A stretch of 64,000 nt of DNA from Jaapia argillacea MUCL 33604 (GCA_000697665.1 KL197715.1:193427-257426); one strand, 5' to 3'; numbered from the stretch's first letter, positions 23,341 to 36,155 are shown. A program made the numbers and translations. The notes: generated from the letters alone by a model not told the origin.

Positions 23341-25367
23341 TCACACTCGCGGCCTCCTTTGGTACGCGAGCTCTTGACCAACTAGCATCTCTAAAGGAAT
23401 AGGATCTCCCTTCACGCACCCCTTCCAGAATAGATGACCATCAACGGACGGGACTCCGTTAGCTGACCAGGACTGGATGATTTTCCATCTCCAAACAGGC
23501 CCATTTTTTCCCGATGGGTACCACTCAATTTCTTCGAGCGTAGGCTGTTTGATCGCTAGATATCGCATGGCTTCGGCGACCTTCTTTTCGTTTTTGACTT
23601 CCCAAGCAGCCATGAGGTCCAACGAATCAACATCCACATGGCCCTCGCCTAGATCTTCCCAATCATCATAAGGAACGTAGTCGTAGTCCCAGACGTTATC
23701 GGCACCGAAAATAAAGTCCCTCCAGTCAAACCAGTATTCATCATCACCCAGGTCAAGAAAAAATCCGAGCAATTGCCTGACCTCAGCCCTAAGCTTCTCG
23801 ATGTCAAGACAGACCAAATATCCCACCTGAGTCTTCCCTTCGAAGTCGGACACTCTCAACGATCGGCCATCGGGGTGGTGAGGCGGCCAGACCTTATCCA
23901 GATGGCTGCTATCGAGTGTCGGACCAGCGCCCGCAGCATCATCGCCATGGAGCACGCCCCATTGTTGAAAAGTGGTCGATCGGGAGGAGAAAGTGAGTTT
24001 TCGAAGGCGTGGCCACTCTCCGATTCTTTGCCCGATATCTTTCTAGGAGATTTGGGGCGAACAGTTGGTGCACCACGCAAGGTTGCAAGGTAAATAATGC
24101 ATACCACAACGTCCACAAATTCAAGAGATATCCCAGGTTCGTCCATCCACGAGAAATCTACGCAAAGGTACTCCGACGAAAGGGAGGCCCCGCTCCATCC
24201 ACAAGAGAGGAATTCTCTCAAGTCATACTGGTCGGGGGGCTCTCTCCGCAACCTTTGAAGACAGAAAGCCAGGGCGGTTGGCCGATAGCGAGGTGGAGGA
24301 CGTCGGCCACGTTCTATCGTAATAGGGGGAAACTCTTCTGCCACCAGCGATCGCGCAAAGGCAAAGTTTGGGACATTAATTGATCTCCAAGCATCACGGA
24401 ACATTTGGTGACGAACCCAAATTCCCATGGATGTTGGATGGAAGCTCCATCCATCCTGATCATGGTTTGCGATACAACTAAGGTCGTTCCAATCCGGCAC
24501 AACGTCTTCGATAAGCAGCTGGAGGCCCTGAAAATGGATGAACTCGGGTCCGACATAGTCAATGTTTACTTCGAGGAGGGATGGGTGTCGATGGATGAAT
24601 TGGAAAATGTCACGAGGTTTGGTGGAGATTTGTTGTAGACTGAGGACGCGGAGATTCGGGAACACATTCTGACCGATGATAGGTGTCGCCCAATCGCTTA
24701 GTGCAAGGGAATGAATGGCGAGTGTAGTCAAGGATGAACATGATAATGGCCAGATGGGATGCGTGCGATTTCGCCCAGCAGGCAGGTTGGATATCCTGAG
24801 ACGTAAGGTTTCAAGAGCTTGCCATCCGAGTGACTCCATGTTGGGTGAGGTACTCCTCCAAGTCAGGTCAAGGGTTCGAATGTTCTTGGGAATGCCTAGC
24901 AACCCAAGGATGTCATGTGTCATTGTCAAGCTGACACACTCGAAGACGACTAAGTTGGGGAGGTGTGGCAACCGTTTGAAAAGAGACGAGTCGAGGGGCA
25001 CGGGAGAGGCTGTATGTACAATTCGAATTGATCTATTACTCCAAGTTCCAAATCAGAATCAAGCTTCGACACCATGGACGATAGTTACTTGCCTGATGTA
25101 CGATAAATAACTGCGGAGCTCAGACCGCTGATCATTGGCGCATTCCTCGAGGAAGCTTATGAAAGCAGGGAATCTCTTCGTATCTCGCACAGTCAAATCT
25201 GCCATCACGTTGGGCAGAGCAAATCTACGGAGGCGACGATTGACTCGAGAGATGATGTTGATTAACCGATTTCTTCTGGGTATGCTCTTCTGGTTCCCCA
25301 AATAACCAATGATTTGGTAGAGTGTTTCGTTGGGAAGTGTGTCAAGACATGGTCTCGTCCAAGTCAT
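23341..25367 (-). CDS. F-box protein with leucine-rich region
   Basis: Predicted 634-aa protein from three exons (25093-25367, 24105-25032, 23341-24042). An N-terminal F-box (LDTLPNETLYQIIGYLGN, about residues 8-25) would bind Skp1 in an SCF ubiquitin ligase. Irregular leucine-rich repeats follow (LPHLPNLVVFECVSL, WQALETLRLRISNLP, FPNLRVLSLQQIS, WPRLRKLTFSS). The Trp/Asp-rich C-terminus has no match I know. Large, rapidly varying F-box/LRR families are typical of basidiomycetes; targets are unknown. Intron 1 (25033-25092) has a GC donor (CAG|GCAAGT), the only choice that keeps YIRSIRIVHTASPVPLDSS in frame. Start chosen at the ATG next to the F-box. Confidence 0.85.
25033..25092 (-). other. 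GC-AG intron in F-box gene
   Basis: Minus-strand donor CAG|GCAAGT and acceptor AATAG. The nearby GT at the fourth intron base gives the wrong phase for the conserved leucine-rich exon, so the GC donor is preferred. Confidence 0.75.
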
Positions 25368-25646
25368 TTGTGGATTTGGGCGCACACCGCGGAGGATTCG
25401 AGGATGTGCAAATGACAAGTTCAAGCTCGAGCTCGAGGGGGAGTGAAGTGTCACACATCACATGCTTGTGTCGCGTTGTAACGGTAACGTCACGGGCACG
25501 GGCACTTCAGCTCCAAGTTTGCTTCAAGTTGGTGTTCGATGTCGGCGTTGACACTGGAAATATCTTCTCTCGTCGCCTACATGAACCGAGCCTCGTAAAA
25601 TTCTGACAGAAATATACTCTGTTCTCTCCGATCGACAAATTCCCTC

Positions 25647-26966
25647 TCACTTTTGAACAGTCCAAGTTTCTCCGTCGCATAATACCTCCCAAGCTTTGCC
25701 CTTCTTCAAGTTCTCCTCCACGATCTGCCGATATTCCACCATCTCGGACATGGAGATCTTGAATCCGCCGCAGACAATGAATACAAGGGTCCGTGGTTTT
25801 TTCGCAGAAGGGAACAGTGCAGCGAGGAGGTCAGATTTGTACGCCGCAGTAAGGGTGGTGGCACATGCGAGTTCTGCCAGCATCTTGTGGTCCTCTGCAA
25901 ATTTGATTCAGTCACGCGGACTCGGGAAGGTACGGTTAACACGCCGTCCTACCAGCGAAGAACTCAACAGCCTGCATACTCATCTCATCAGGAACAGAGA
26001 CACATCGTATGCCACCTCTTCTCTCCATTACCATCTTTACCACACCGGCTGAGGGCTGCGAGGCCCCGAGGGAGCCTGAAGCGCGAGACGTGAGTTTGGT
26101 TAGATGAGCCAGCGGTATATTATGAGTTGAATCGTCGACGACTTGAACACCGTTCGGGAGGGTATAGTCATGTTGAGAGTTGAGGCGAATGGATTGATAG
26201 AAGCAATTTGATCCTATGGTTTCGAGGGCTACTAGTGGGACTAAGCGACAATTGCATTAGTTCCATCGGGTTGGGAGAGGTTCAGATTACCGTCATCCCA
26301 TCCGATATTCTTACAACCAACTACTAACCCTCCCAAGAGTCCACCTCCTCCAACGCTGCAAAATATCGCGTCCGGCTTGTCGGGGATTTGCCTTGCAATT
26401 TCGGTGACCATCGAAGAATGCCCTTCCCAGACAATTGGGTCATCGTATGCAGGTATCATCACTCTTCGATGAGATGTGAGCTATCTCCGTTCCTTACGCC
26501 GAAGGTGGCACTCACCCATTTGGATCAGATCGCACTGCTTCTTCAGCCCTTTTCAGTGCCTCTGCATAGAATTTGCCTGCTACGACCACTTCCGCTCCTT
26601 CTTTCTTCAAGAAATCTAGTGTTTGTCGGCTGACCCCCTCGGGGATATATACAGTGCACTTGACTTTCAGGACATTGGCTGCACAAGCACCTGCGATCCC
26701 AGCGTTTCCCCCAGAGGCAATAATACAATGCAAGTCGGGGCCGTGGGTGGCTTTGGCGTGATTAATAAAATGGGAAATTCCACGGTACTTGAAGGATTGC
26801 GATGGGTGAAGGTTCTGTGATCGGGTGAGTACATTTCGTTAGCGGGAGGGTTGGTACCGACTTCTAATTTGAGATACACAGAAGCCGACAGCAGTGAAGA
26901 TATATGGCTAGAGTAAATGAGGGGTGTCTCAAGCCAAAGGGGGGTACTTTCAATCTCTATGGTCAT
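25647..26966 (-). CDS. L-serine/L-threonine dehydratase, PLP fold type II (paralogue 2)
   Basis: Predicted 370-aa enzyme from five exons (26862-26966, 26516-26814, 26291-26463, 25953-26240, 25647-25894). Same reaction and motifs as the copy at 20533-21875: PSQSFKYRG with PLP Lys44, ASGGNAGIAGA and SVGGGGLLGG. All four intron positions and two internal exon lengths are conserved, so the pair arose by duplication. The N-terminus is seven residues longer (MTIEIESTPLWLETP). Strong divergence outside the motifs suggests an old event. Confidence 0.93.
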
Positions 26967-27456
26967 TTTCCACCGGTAGATGGGAGTAAGGATTCAGTCG
27001 GCTTCCCATTCTAAATCTTTGCTCAAACTTTTCTTAATCAGCGAGGTCTGTTGCCTTCGGCAGGCAATTCGAGATCGAGTCATGTCGATAACCTTTCGCC
27101 TTGATCAAGATCGCCGACCGTGGCTGTGCAGCCCAAAATGCCCACCCAAATTTAGAATGGAGGGATCAACCACAACCCATTTCTTGAAACCTTGCGAACT
27201 GACCACGTATTCGACCATCACAAGCTCACTTCAGCAATAACGTCAACACAGGATCACATGCACTCGCTGCGGCTGCCGTCGCGACTATCCGAACCCAGCT
27301 GGACAATCTTCGGCCGGTAAGGGCGGTCCGCTTTGATTCCTTCGTTCGCCCTCGTTCAGAATCAGAAGAAGCATGGACACTCTTGGTATATAGGCCGCCG
27401 AACTATCATGCAGTCGTTGAACGTACTCGCTCTTCCAGTCCCACTACTCCGTCGAG
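26967..27456. other. Divergent promoter region, dehydratase-2 / GH31
   Basis: About 490 bp between two opposed genes. No gene or clear motif is seen. Confidence 0.45.
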
Positions 27457-30400
27457 ATGAAGTTCAACGACGGATTTTGGTTGTTGAAGGACGGAGTGAA
27501 GCCGTACTTTGGTTTGCAGGTCACCCAGGTGAAGCAAGATCGGGATGGGTATAGCTTGCAGGTTGCGACCAAACCTATCAGGCATCGTGGGGACACCCTT
27601 GGAGGTGAGTTACTACTGAATCGAAACACATCCCTTCACTGAACACGTCTTCCACAGGCCCTTTACTAGGAGTCAGGGTCCATTCTCCGAGCGAAGGCAT
27701 CATCGGAGTCAAAATCGACCACTTCAAACATCTCGACCCAACGCCTTCCATCCCTCTCTTCCCAGACGACAAAGCTATCTCCAAGGTGTCCTTCTCCAAA
27801 TCCCCCGCTTCCGCTGACACCTCCGTGCTATCTGCTGGAAGTGTCTCAGTAGAAATCACTGAAAACCCGTATACGTTGACCTTCAAATCGCCGTCGGGTC
27901 GTGTTCTGACTTCGGCGGGATATAAGCATCAAGCGCTTTACGATATACCGTACAAATGGACCATTGGCTCCGCTGCCAATAGCTCGTGCCTGGCACAAGA
28001 TATTAGCTCTAACCCAAACAAGGGCAATAGCACACCAGAGATGGTCAGGTATATCCACTCGGAGTTGAATATCTCGCCCGGAGAGCTTGTATATGGCTTG
28101 GGGGAACAGTTTGGCGCCTTTGTGAAGAATGGTGAGTGGTTTATTCGCGATTGCGAAACTTGGGTGGGATTAGCTGATCCTTCCGATCACTTTCCATCAA
28201 GGTCAAGCTGTGAGCATTTGGAATCGTGATGGAGGCACATCCAGCGAACAAGCATACAAATGCGTCCCTTTCTACATCACCAACCGAAATTACGGAGTGT
28301 TCATCAACCATCCTGGTGAGGTTGAGGTTGAAGTTGGAAGCGAGAAGGTCAGCAGGGTTGGTGTTAGTGTCGCTGGGGAGAGTTTGGAGTACTTTGTGAT
28401 ATATGGCGACACCCCTTTGGAGGTGAGCATCTGATACAGAAGTCCTTTTTCTTTCCAAGTATACAATCGCATTTGCCAGATTCTGGAAAAATACACCCGG
28501 CTCACTGGACGCCCTGCGTGAGTGATTGCTTCCTTGGTTTAATCTCCAACCTAAGTCTCCATTCTTCAGGTTATTACCAGCCTGGACCTTCGGGCTCTGG
28601 CTTTCGACATCTTTCCTCACCAACTACGACAGTAAGACAGTATCGGGCTTTCTCCAAGGGATGAAAGATCGGCACTGCCCTGTTCGAGTATTCCACTTGG
28701 ATTGCTTCTGGATGAAGCAGTATGAGTGGTACGTTGTGGTTAGAATTATAAGGCTACACGTTTATCTCATTCGAGGTTTGGCCACACCAGGTGCTCGTTC
28801 ACGTTCGACCCTGACAATTTCCCCGACCCAAAGAGCTACCTGTCAGAACTAAAGCAGACATACGGGGTTAAAATCTGCGTTTGGAGTTAGTGCTTCCCCT
28901 TCTGTCGCACCCCAATGATAAACTCTAACGGCCGGATAGTCAACCCATACATCTCACAAATTTCACCCATCTTTGAGGAGGGTGTAAAGGGTGGCTTTTT
29001 CATCAAGAGGAAGGATGGAACACCTTGGCAGTCTGTTTAACCGTCACCCTTATGTCGCTAACTTGCTGAGTCGGTGTCTTCTGATAGATGGGATTTATGG
29101 CAGCCAGGACTGGCGGTCGTCGATTTCACCAATCCGGCAGCTTCCAAATGGTATCTAGATAAATTGGAGTCATTGATTGCATTGGGCGTGGATACGTTCA
29201 AGGTGCGTTGTTCTTCTTCGCACCTATCTCAACTAGTACCAATTCATTCGACGATAATTTAGACCGATTTCGGAGAGCGTATCCCCCATGTTGATGTGGT
29301 CTACCACGACGGATCAGATCCCATGCGTATGCACAACGCATATGCCGTCATCTACAACGAGCTCGTGTTCAATCTGCTGAAGAAGCACTTCGGCGAGGGC
29401 GAGGCCGTACTTTTTGCTAGATCTGCTCATGCTGGTGGCCAGAGGTAAGTCCGAAACCTTTGTTTCAAATGATTGTAGCTCACAGTGCGAACAGGTTCCC
29501 AGTGGTGAGTACTCGTTTCTGACGTCGGAAACCAGACTAAATACGAATGTAGCACTGGGGAGGGGATTGTGAATCGACCTTCGAAGCAATGGCAGAAACT
29601 CTTCGAGGCGGTCTGAGTCTAACTCTCTCCGGGTTTGCGTTTTCATCACATGATATTGGTGGCTTCGAGGTATGGGTACAATTCCGTGCCATCATGCCCT
29701 TGTCTAATGTGTCTGTAGGGTCGTCCACCACCTGAAATTTACCATCGCTGGGTCGCCTTTGGACTCTTCTCATCTCATTCCCGACTCCATGGATCGCACA
29801 CATACCGGGTTCCTTGGGAATACGGCGAGGAGGCTGCAAAGTACATGGCCAAATTCGTGGCGACGAAGCATAGGCTCATGCCTTACCTATACAACCTCGT
29901 AAGTTCACCACAATCACCATTCACATGGCATTGCTGAGTTGATCCATAGGCCATCCATGCCCATTTGACTGGACACCCAATCCAACGAGCCATGTTCCTG
30001 GAATTTATTCAAGATAGGACAACCCATCATCTCGATCGACAATATATGTTTGGTCCATCTCTCCTGGTTGCGCCAGTGTTTGTCCCCGAAAACGAAGAGT
30101 CGGAGTACTATCTTCCCGCTGGACGCTGGACATCTTTCTTCCATCCCGAAAGAACTCTCATAGGCCCTGTGTGGGTCAAGGAGAAAGTTCCCATAGATGA
30201 AATCCCGGTTTGGGTCAAGCCCAACACTATTTTGTGCTTGGGGCCTGAGGGTACTGGTCGACCTGATTACGACTTAGACAAGGGAATCGAGGTCCGCCTT
30301 TACGAAGTCGATGAAGGTGAAACGGTGACAACCGAGATTCCATCTGGTAAAGGTGAGACGATTGCGGGTTCCATCAGTGTGGAAAGGAAGGACGGAGAGA

Positions 30401-30555
30401 TTAGGGTCGGTGTCGAAGGGTCGGTGGAACTTGCGGCGATTGCTGTCCACATCCACGGTGTTTCGGTGAAGGAAATTGTCGGCGGAACCAAGACGGGCCA
30501 AGGGAATGTTGTCAGCGTTGAGAAGGGGGCCAGGGACATCGTGATTAAGCTGTGA
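27457..30555 (+). CDS. Glycoside hydrolase family 31, alpha-xylosidase-like (YicI type)
   Basis: Predicted 811-aa enzyme from thirteen exons (27457-27604, 27658-28131, 28202-28422, 28480-28517, 28570-28728, 28791-28885, 28940-29030, 29088-29202, 29263-29444, 29495-29504, 29553-29669, 29719-29898, 29950-30555). The nucleophile is Asp449 in [10 protein letters not shown], the sequence typical of YicI-like alpha-xylosidases rather than classical alpha-glucosidases. The acid/base is Asp545 in HDIGGFE. N-terminal [14 protein letters not shown] and [14 protein letters not shown] also match. No signal peptide is visible, so it is probably intracellular, releasing xylose from imported xyloglucan oligosaccharides (inference). 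Exon 10 is a 10-nt microexon restoring RFPVHWGGD. Confidence 0.93.
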
Positions 30556-30572
30556 CCGACTATGTAAAGTAC

Positions 30573-32225
30573 TTATACGAAAGAGAAGAACTTATCGGTC
30601 ATTAAATGTCGAACCCCAGCCACAAAACTTGCACTGCCCAAAGACATGGAGCCAGCGTAATACATCGCGGGGCGGAATGCAGCTCGTCCTGCCTCGGTGC
30701 CGCCGTACCTCTCCAGGATATAACCCGCAATCGGTGCGCCCTAGATAAAGGCTACAGGATTAGCCTTGCCAGTGGCGGAAGGTCGGAAACTGACCATAAA
30801 GTATCCAAAACCCCAAGCAGACACCACCATGGCCAGCGCTGTAGTCATCCTACTAGGACCATAAATATGCCCAACACAAGTCGGCATCGTCGCAAAGAAA
30901 CCCCCATTCGCCAATCCATTGATAATGATGAAAACCACCAAAGGGGCCAGGGAAGCCGATACAGGCCAAACGGCCAGCATGCTCAAGGCACTGACCACTA
31001 AAGCGATCAAAAGGCTACTGAGGGGACCAACGAGATCACATAGTTGGCCGAAACCCACTCGACCAAATGCTGATGCGAGGTTGAAGAGAGCAAGAAGGGC
31101 GGAACCGACGTTTGTGTTGATCCCAATGGAAGTGGCATATAGAGGGATGAAGAAGGGTGGGACTAGGAGAGGGAAAGTCGCGATACCACCGCCGATTGAA
31201 AGCAGGATGAATTTTGGGTCTTTGAATAGGGACCTTGGAATAAGAGTCAGAAGTGATGCGTGCCAGAGCGAGTAGGTGAGTTGCGGTTTACCATTCGATC
31301 ATTGGAGAAGTTCGACGAGTGCGTTCCTTCAATAGCATGGCAGCAGGGAGAGTAGCTCCCAGAGTGACAAATCCTAGGATCCTGAACGTCCAAGGGATAC
31401 CAACGCGGTCGATTAGAACATTCATAGAAATGCTTAGGACCCCTCCGCCTACACCTCCGCCGGCATACACAAGGCCATTAGCCAATCCTTGTCGCCGTCT
31501 AAAATATTGAACCGGGAGGGTCCCGCAAGACTAGAAGTGCTGATGCTCAGCACGTTGGTCATTTTATGGAAGGTAAATAGAAGCTACCATGAAGCAGAGG
31601 CCAATCCCGAAGCCCATAATAATACCATTGGTCACAAATAGTGCGCCAACGTTTTTCGTCGCCCACCCGCTCAATATTTGGCCCATACCTATGAGCCGAA
31701 TGTGGTCAGTTGCGCATCTGGTAGGAGTGTTCGTGAGGGATAATGTACCCAAAAAAGTGCATGCAAGGAGGGCGGCATTGCGTGTGCCTAACAAACGTAT
31801 GATACGTCCGTTTATGAGTGCGCCAAAAGCTACGAATGAACTCGCAGTCGAGCCAATGAATGCCAGGGTTGAATCTGGTGCAAGATTTTCGGAGGCGAGG
31901 CGTGCTTGAAGGACGCCCCACGAATAGGTCAAACCCACGAAGAAGAAACTATTCGTAGGCAGAAGGAATTTAGAGGAAACACGAGGAATTGACGAGATGT
32001 GAGAACATACGTGATAGTGCTGCAAGCTGCGACGATTACCCAAGCATACCCTCGATCGTAAAGTTCATCAGGATCATCAGAAGAGGATTCTTGTACTCTA
32101 TCCTGCTGTCCCAAGGTCAGAGAAGAATGAGCGGTTCCACTGGCAACGACCGAGATGTTTAGATTGGTCCCCTTCGAACTGAGGGTATCCAGTTCAATCG
32201 GGGTATTCGTTGCCGTGTAGCTCAT
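30573..32225 (-). CDS. MFS transporter, monocarboxylate-porter (MCT/MCH) type
   Basis: Predicted 453-aa protein with about twelve membrane helices from six exons (32011-32225, 31749-31948, 31588-31688, 31292-31530, 30795-31233, 30573-30740). Features of the fungal MCT-like group: DRGYAWVIVAACSTIT at the first helix, TYSWGVLQ, then YFRRRQGLANGLVYAGGGVG in the middle and NGLANGGFFATMPTCVG late. The N-terminal 55 residues are hydrophilic. Yeast MCH proteins of this family include a riboflavin carrier, and the substrate here is unknown. It converges on the GH31 gene with only 17 bp between the stop codons. Confidence 0.9.
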
Positions 32226-33229
32226 GTTCGACAGACACTGAGCTCGCTGTGCACCGGGACACTCGCTTATATGGATTGATTGTGACTCATTTGTGTCTGC
32301 TCGACAATCATCCCGAAGCCCGAGGACAGGAAGGTGTGTCGTAAGAGGATGGATTAGAGTTTCTACGAGTGCAAACTACCATAAACAGGGAGTGTGGCTG
32401 GTCCGTGTTTTACCGCACGGAGGTCGGAGGCGACAGAGTCCGTCAACGAAGGCGAACCTGGAGGAGTTTAGAGACACAGGGGCAAAGAGGAACATCAATC
32501 ATCCTCATGCAGGTCTTTCCACGCCTTTTCGCTTTTCTCCCGGCGAACCTTGGCTTCCACACGATTGCGAGATGCTCGTTTCACGCTCTTGAAGACAGAA
32601 ATGGGGTACATCAATGTTGCACACCCTTGAAGCGAAGTTCCCAGAGCTCACCTCGCCGTGGAGACACTTGTTCAGCTGAATCTTGATGGTATTGCACCCA
32701 CCCGTGAACTTCAACCAAGGGCTGCCGTGGCAAGTTTCAAGGGCCTGGAAGAATTCCCTGCATACTGGCAACAGAGAAGATGGCCGTGTTGGTACAAAAG
32801 TATGTGATGAGAATGAAATGTCAGCTAACCTACGCGTTTGTCAGAGCTCTGGGGGTGCATCTTGGAAACCGATCGGGAAAGTTAGCAACCGAGAGCAGAA
32901 TAGGGCAGAATATGGAGGCAATGGAGGTGGAAATTTGAAGACGGGCTATAAACAGAGGAGAAAATCCCGCGCAAGTAAGACACGCACAGACCAGGATGAG
33001 AGATGATATTCCGAACAGAGGATTTGCGGAGGGAAGGTATGCACGGACCGAGAGTGGCAATTGGCTGAGGCGGGCACTGTGCGAAAAAAAGCTTGATCAA
33101 GTTATCTTTTGCAGTCACGTTATTTAAGATCTCAAGATACGATGATTAACCTACAGGCTGTTAGCAAGCCTTGAAGTACCTTGCATCCTCCCCAATCTTT
33201 TCCATCATCCATCTTCCCCTCCTACTACC
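32226..33229. other. Intergenic, transketolase promoter
   Basis: About 1 kb between divergent genes. Nothing coding can be supported. A TATTTAAG motif near 33121 lies about 110 bp before the transketolase ATG, with a CT-rich leader (TCCCCTCCTACTACC) just before the start. Confidence 0.45.
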
Positions 33230-36109
33230 ATGTCCAAATTCACCGCCCAATCCTCAGATGCGGCTGGCATTGCTACTATCCGTACTCTCGCGGCCGATGT
33301 CGTAGGGAAGGCTAACTCTGGCCATCCTGGTGAGTCGGACTATGCTGTGGGGTCTGTCGATGGTAGCTGAGCCAAATTGATATCGTAGGTGCTCCCATGG
33401 GTATGGCACCCGTTGCCCACATCCTCTTCACCCGGTAAGCAAAGGATGGGCGCGCTTGTGGTCGCATTTGCTCATGACCGTGCAGCTTCTTCAACGCGAA
33501 CCCAAAGAGCTCGAAGTGGTTCAACCGTGATCGATTTGTCCTTTCAAATGGGTTAGTCCCTTCGCAACTTGGTTTCACCAATTCACCAATTGTATATTTC
33601 TCTCCAGCCACGCGTAAGTCTCGTCGAGTTCGCCCCGGGTCCCCCAATTTACCTCCGGATGTTAGATGCGCACTCCAATACATCTTGTTGCACCTGTTGG
33701 GCTACAAACTGTCCATGGATGACCTCAAAGCCTTCCGCCAGCTCGACTCTTTAACCCCGGGTCACCCCGAAGCACACCACACTGATGGTAATTATTCGGC
33801 TTCAATCAGTTGCGCATACACTGATCGAAGTCTCGTGTAACAGGTATCGAAGTCACAACCGGCCCTCTCGGTCAGGGTTTCGCAAATGCCGTTGGGTTGG
33901 CCATCGCACAGGCCCACCTCGGTGCAGTCTTCAATCGCGATGGTTTCGACCTGATCAACAACTACACCTATGGTACATCAGCTCGCATATAGTAACATGG
34001 CTCGTGTAACTGATCACTTTTGAACAGTCTTCACTGGTGATGGTTGTCTGATGGAGGGTGTTGCCTCCGAAGCTGCCAGTCTTGCTGGCCATCTTCAATT
34101 GGGCAACTTGGTTGTCGTAAGTTGCAATTTACCACAGTATTCCTTCGAGATGCTGACGACCTCTCATAGATCTATGATGATAACCGTGAGTTTTAGTAGC
34201 CACTAGCCTCGCAGATTCTGACCCATTGAACCACAGACATTTCCATCGACGGAGACACCGCTGTCGCCTTCACTGAAAACGTTGAACAGCGCTTCCTCTC
34301 TTACGGATGGCAAGTGCTCCACGTCGAGCACGGTGATAGGTACCGTTACCTTCTTATACACTCGGGTTTGTACTGATTGTGTCGCAGTGACCTTGAGGCC
34401 ATCTACAACTCTATTGCCGAGGCTCGCCAAGAGAAGAACAAGCCCACCATTATCTGCCTTAAGACAACCATCGGCTTCGGCTCTAAAGCCCAAGGTACTC
34501 ACGGAGTCCACGGCTCTCGTAAGTCACACACAAACGGTAAACCTAGTCTTCATATCTGACGCCCCTCCAGCTCTCAAGGCCGATGACATCAAAGCCTTGA
34601 AAACCAAGTTCGGTTTCAACCCTGAGGCCACCTTCTACGTCCCTGAAGAAACCTACGCCGCGTATGCCGCGGCTGCCAAGAAGGGAGCTGCCCTCGAACA
34701 AGAGTGGAATAAGCTTCTTGCTTCCTACGGCCAAAAATACCCCAAAGAGTACGCCGAACTCACTCGTCGTATCTCCGGCAAGCTCCCCACTGGCTGGGAG
34801 AAGTCATTGCCCGTCTACAAGACCTCCGACGCGGCGCAGGCCTCCAGAAAGTTGTCTGAAATTGTGTTGACCGCTGTTACGCCTGTGTTGCCCGAATTGT
34901 TGGGTGGTTCGGCAGATTTGACGGGCAGTAACTTGACCAGGACCAAGGCGATGGTTGATTTCCAGCCTCCTAGTACTGGGCTGGGTAATTACAAAGGAAC
35001 CTACATTCGTTATGGTGTTCGTGAGCATGGTATGGGTGCCATTGCCAATGGTTTGGCTGCATACGGTGGTATCATCCCCTTCATTGGCACATTCATGGTA
35101 CGTGTTTCATGTTTTCGACGGAAGTCGATGAATGTTCATCCTTTCACTTGTAGAACTTCGTCTCCTACGCCGCTGGTGCCGTCAGGTTGTCAGCTCTGAG
35201 TGGACACCAAGTTATCTGGGTTGGTCAGTGTTTCTGTCTCTCTATCTATCACACGGAAGTCCTCCAACTTATCATATGTCTACCAGCCACCCACGATTCC
35301 ATCGGTCTTGGTGAAGACGGCCCTACCCATCAACCTGTTGAAACCGCCGTTCACCTCCGCGCCCTTCCCAACCTCGCCTTCTGGCGTCCCGCAGACGGCA
35401 ATGAGACCTCCGCAGCCTACTTATGGGCCATCGAAGCCAGGCATACTCCCTCTGTACTCTCCCTATCTCGACAAAACCTCCCCAACCTCGAAGGCTCCAC
35501 CATCGAGAACGCTTTACGTGGTGGATACGTTTTGCATGAGGAGCAGAACGAGGACTTGACGATTGTCAGCACTGGTAGTGAGGTTTCTATCGCTGTTGAA
35601 GCCGCTGGCAAGTTGATCGCGCAAGGGATCAAGACGAGGGTTGTCAGTATGCCATGTTGGTTGGTGTTTGACCAACAAGATGAGGCCTATAGGTTGAGTG
35701 TGTTGAGGAGTGGTGCTCCCATCTTGTCTCTGGAGGCTCTTTCAGTCAGTTTTTCACGCCCTGTTATGTCGATCCTTCGTCTAACTCCGCTTTCTTCGTA
35801 GACCGTTGGTTGGCAAAAGTACAGCCACGAGGTATACATCTTACCAAATTTTTTGTTAATTGGCATGCTGACTTGTTGACAGCAATTCGGCCTTGGTGCA
35901 TGGGGTGCATCTGGACCATACCAGAAAGTGTACGAGAAGTTCGGCATTACCGGAGCCAGTACGTCTTTCATGATCCAGCATGTGCTGTACCCGACCTCGA
36001 TTGACGCTTCTCTACAGACATCGCCGTTGTTGGCAAGAAGGTGGTTGACTTCTACAAACAGAAAGGTGGCGCTGTCGTCTCCCCTCTCGTCAAGGCTATC
36101 CATCTATAA
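33230..36109 (+). CDS. TKL1: Transketolase
   Basis: Predicted 686-aa thiamine-diphosphate enzyme of the pentose phosphate pathway from sixteen exons (33230-33329, 33389-33434, 33486-33551, 33608-33613, 33666-33787, 33844-33972, 34028-34116, 34170-34185, 34237-34339, 34388-34518, 34571-35097, 35154-35223, 35287-35744, 35802-35831, 35883-35958, 36018-36109). Signatures: [29 protein letters not shown], the ThDP/Mg motif [29 protein letters not shown] and [18 protein letters not shown]. Full length for the family. Exon 4 is a 6-nt microexon encoding the His of SNGHACAL with parts of its neighbours, and exon 8 is 16 nt. It provides ribose and erythrose phosphates and would link to xylose use. Confidence 0.96.
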
Positions 36110-36155
36110 ATGTCGCATGGCTCCCGACACTGTTTTGTTAATCTCGCTCTGTTGA

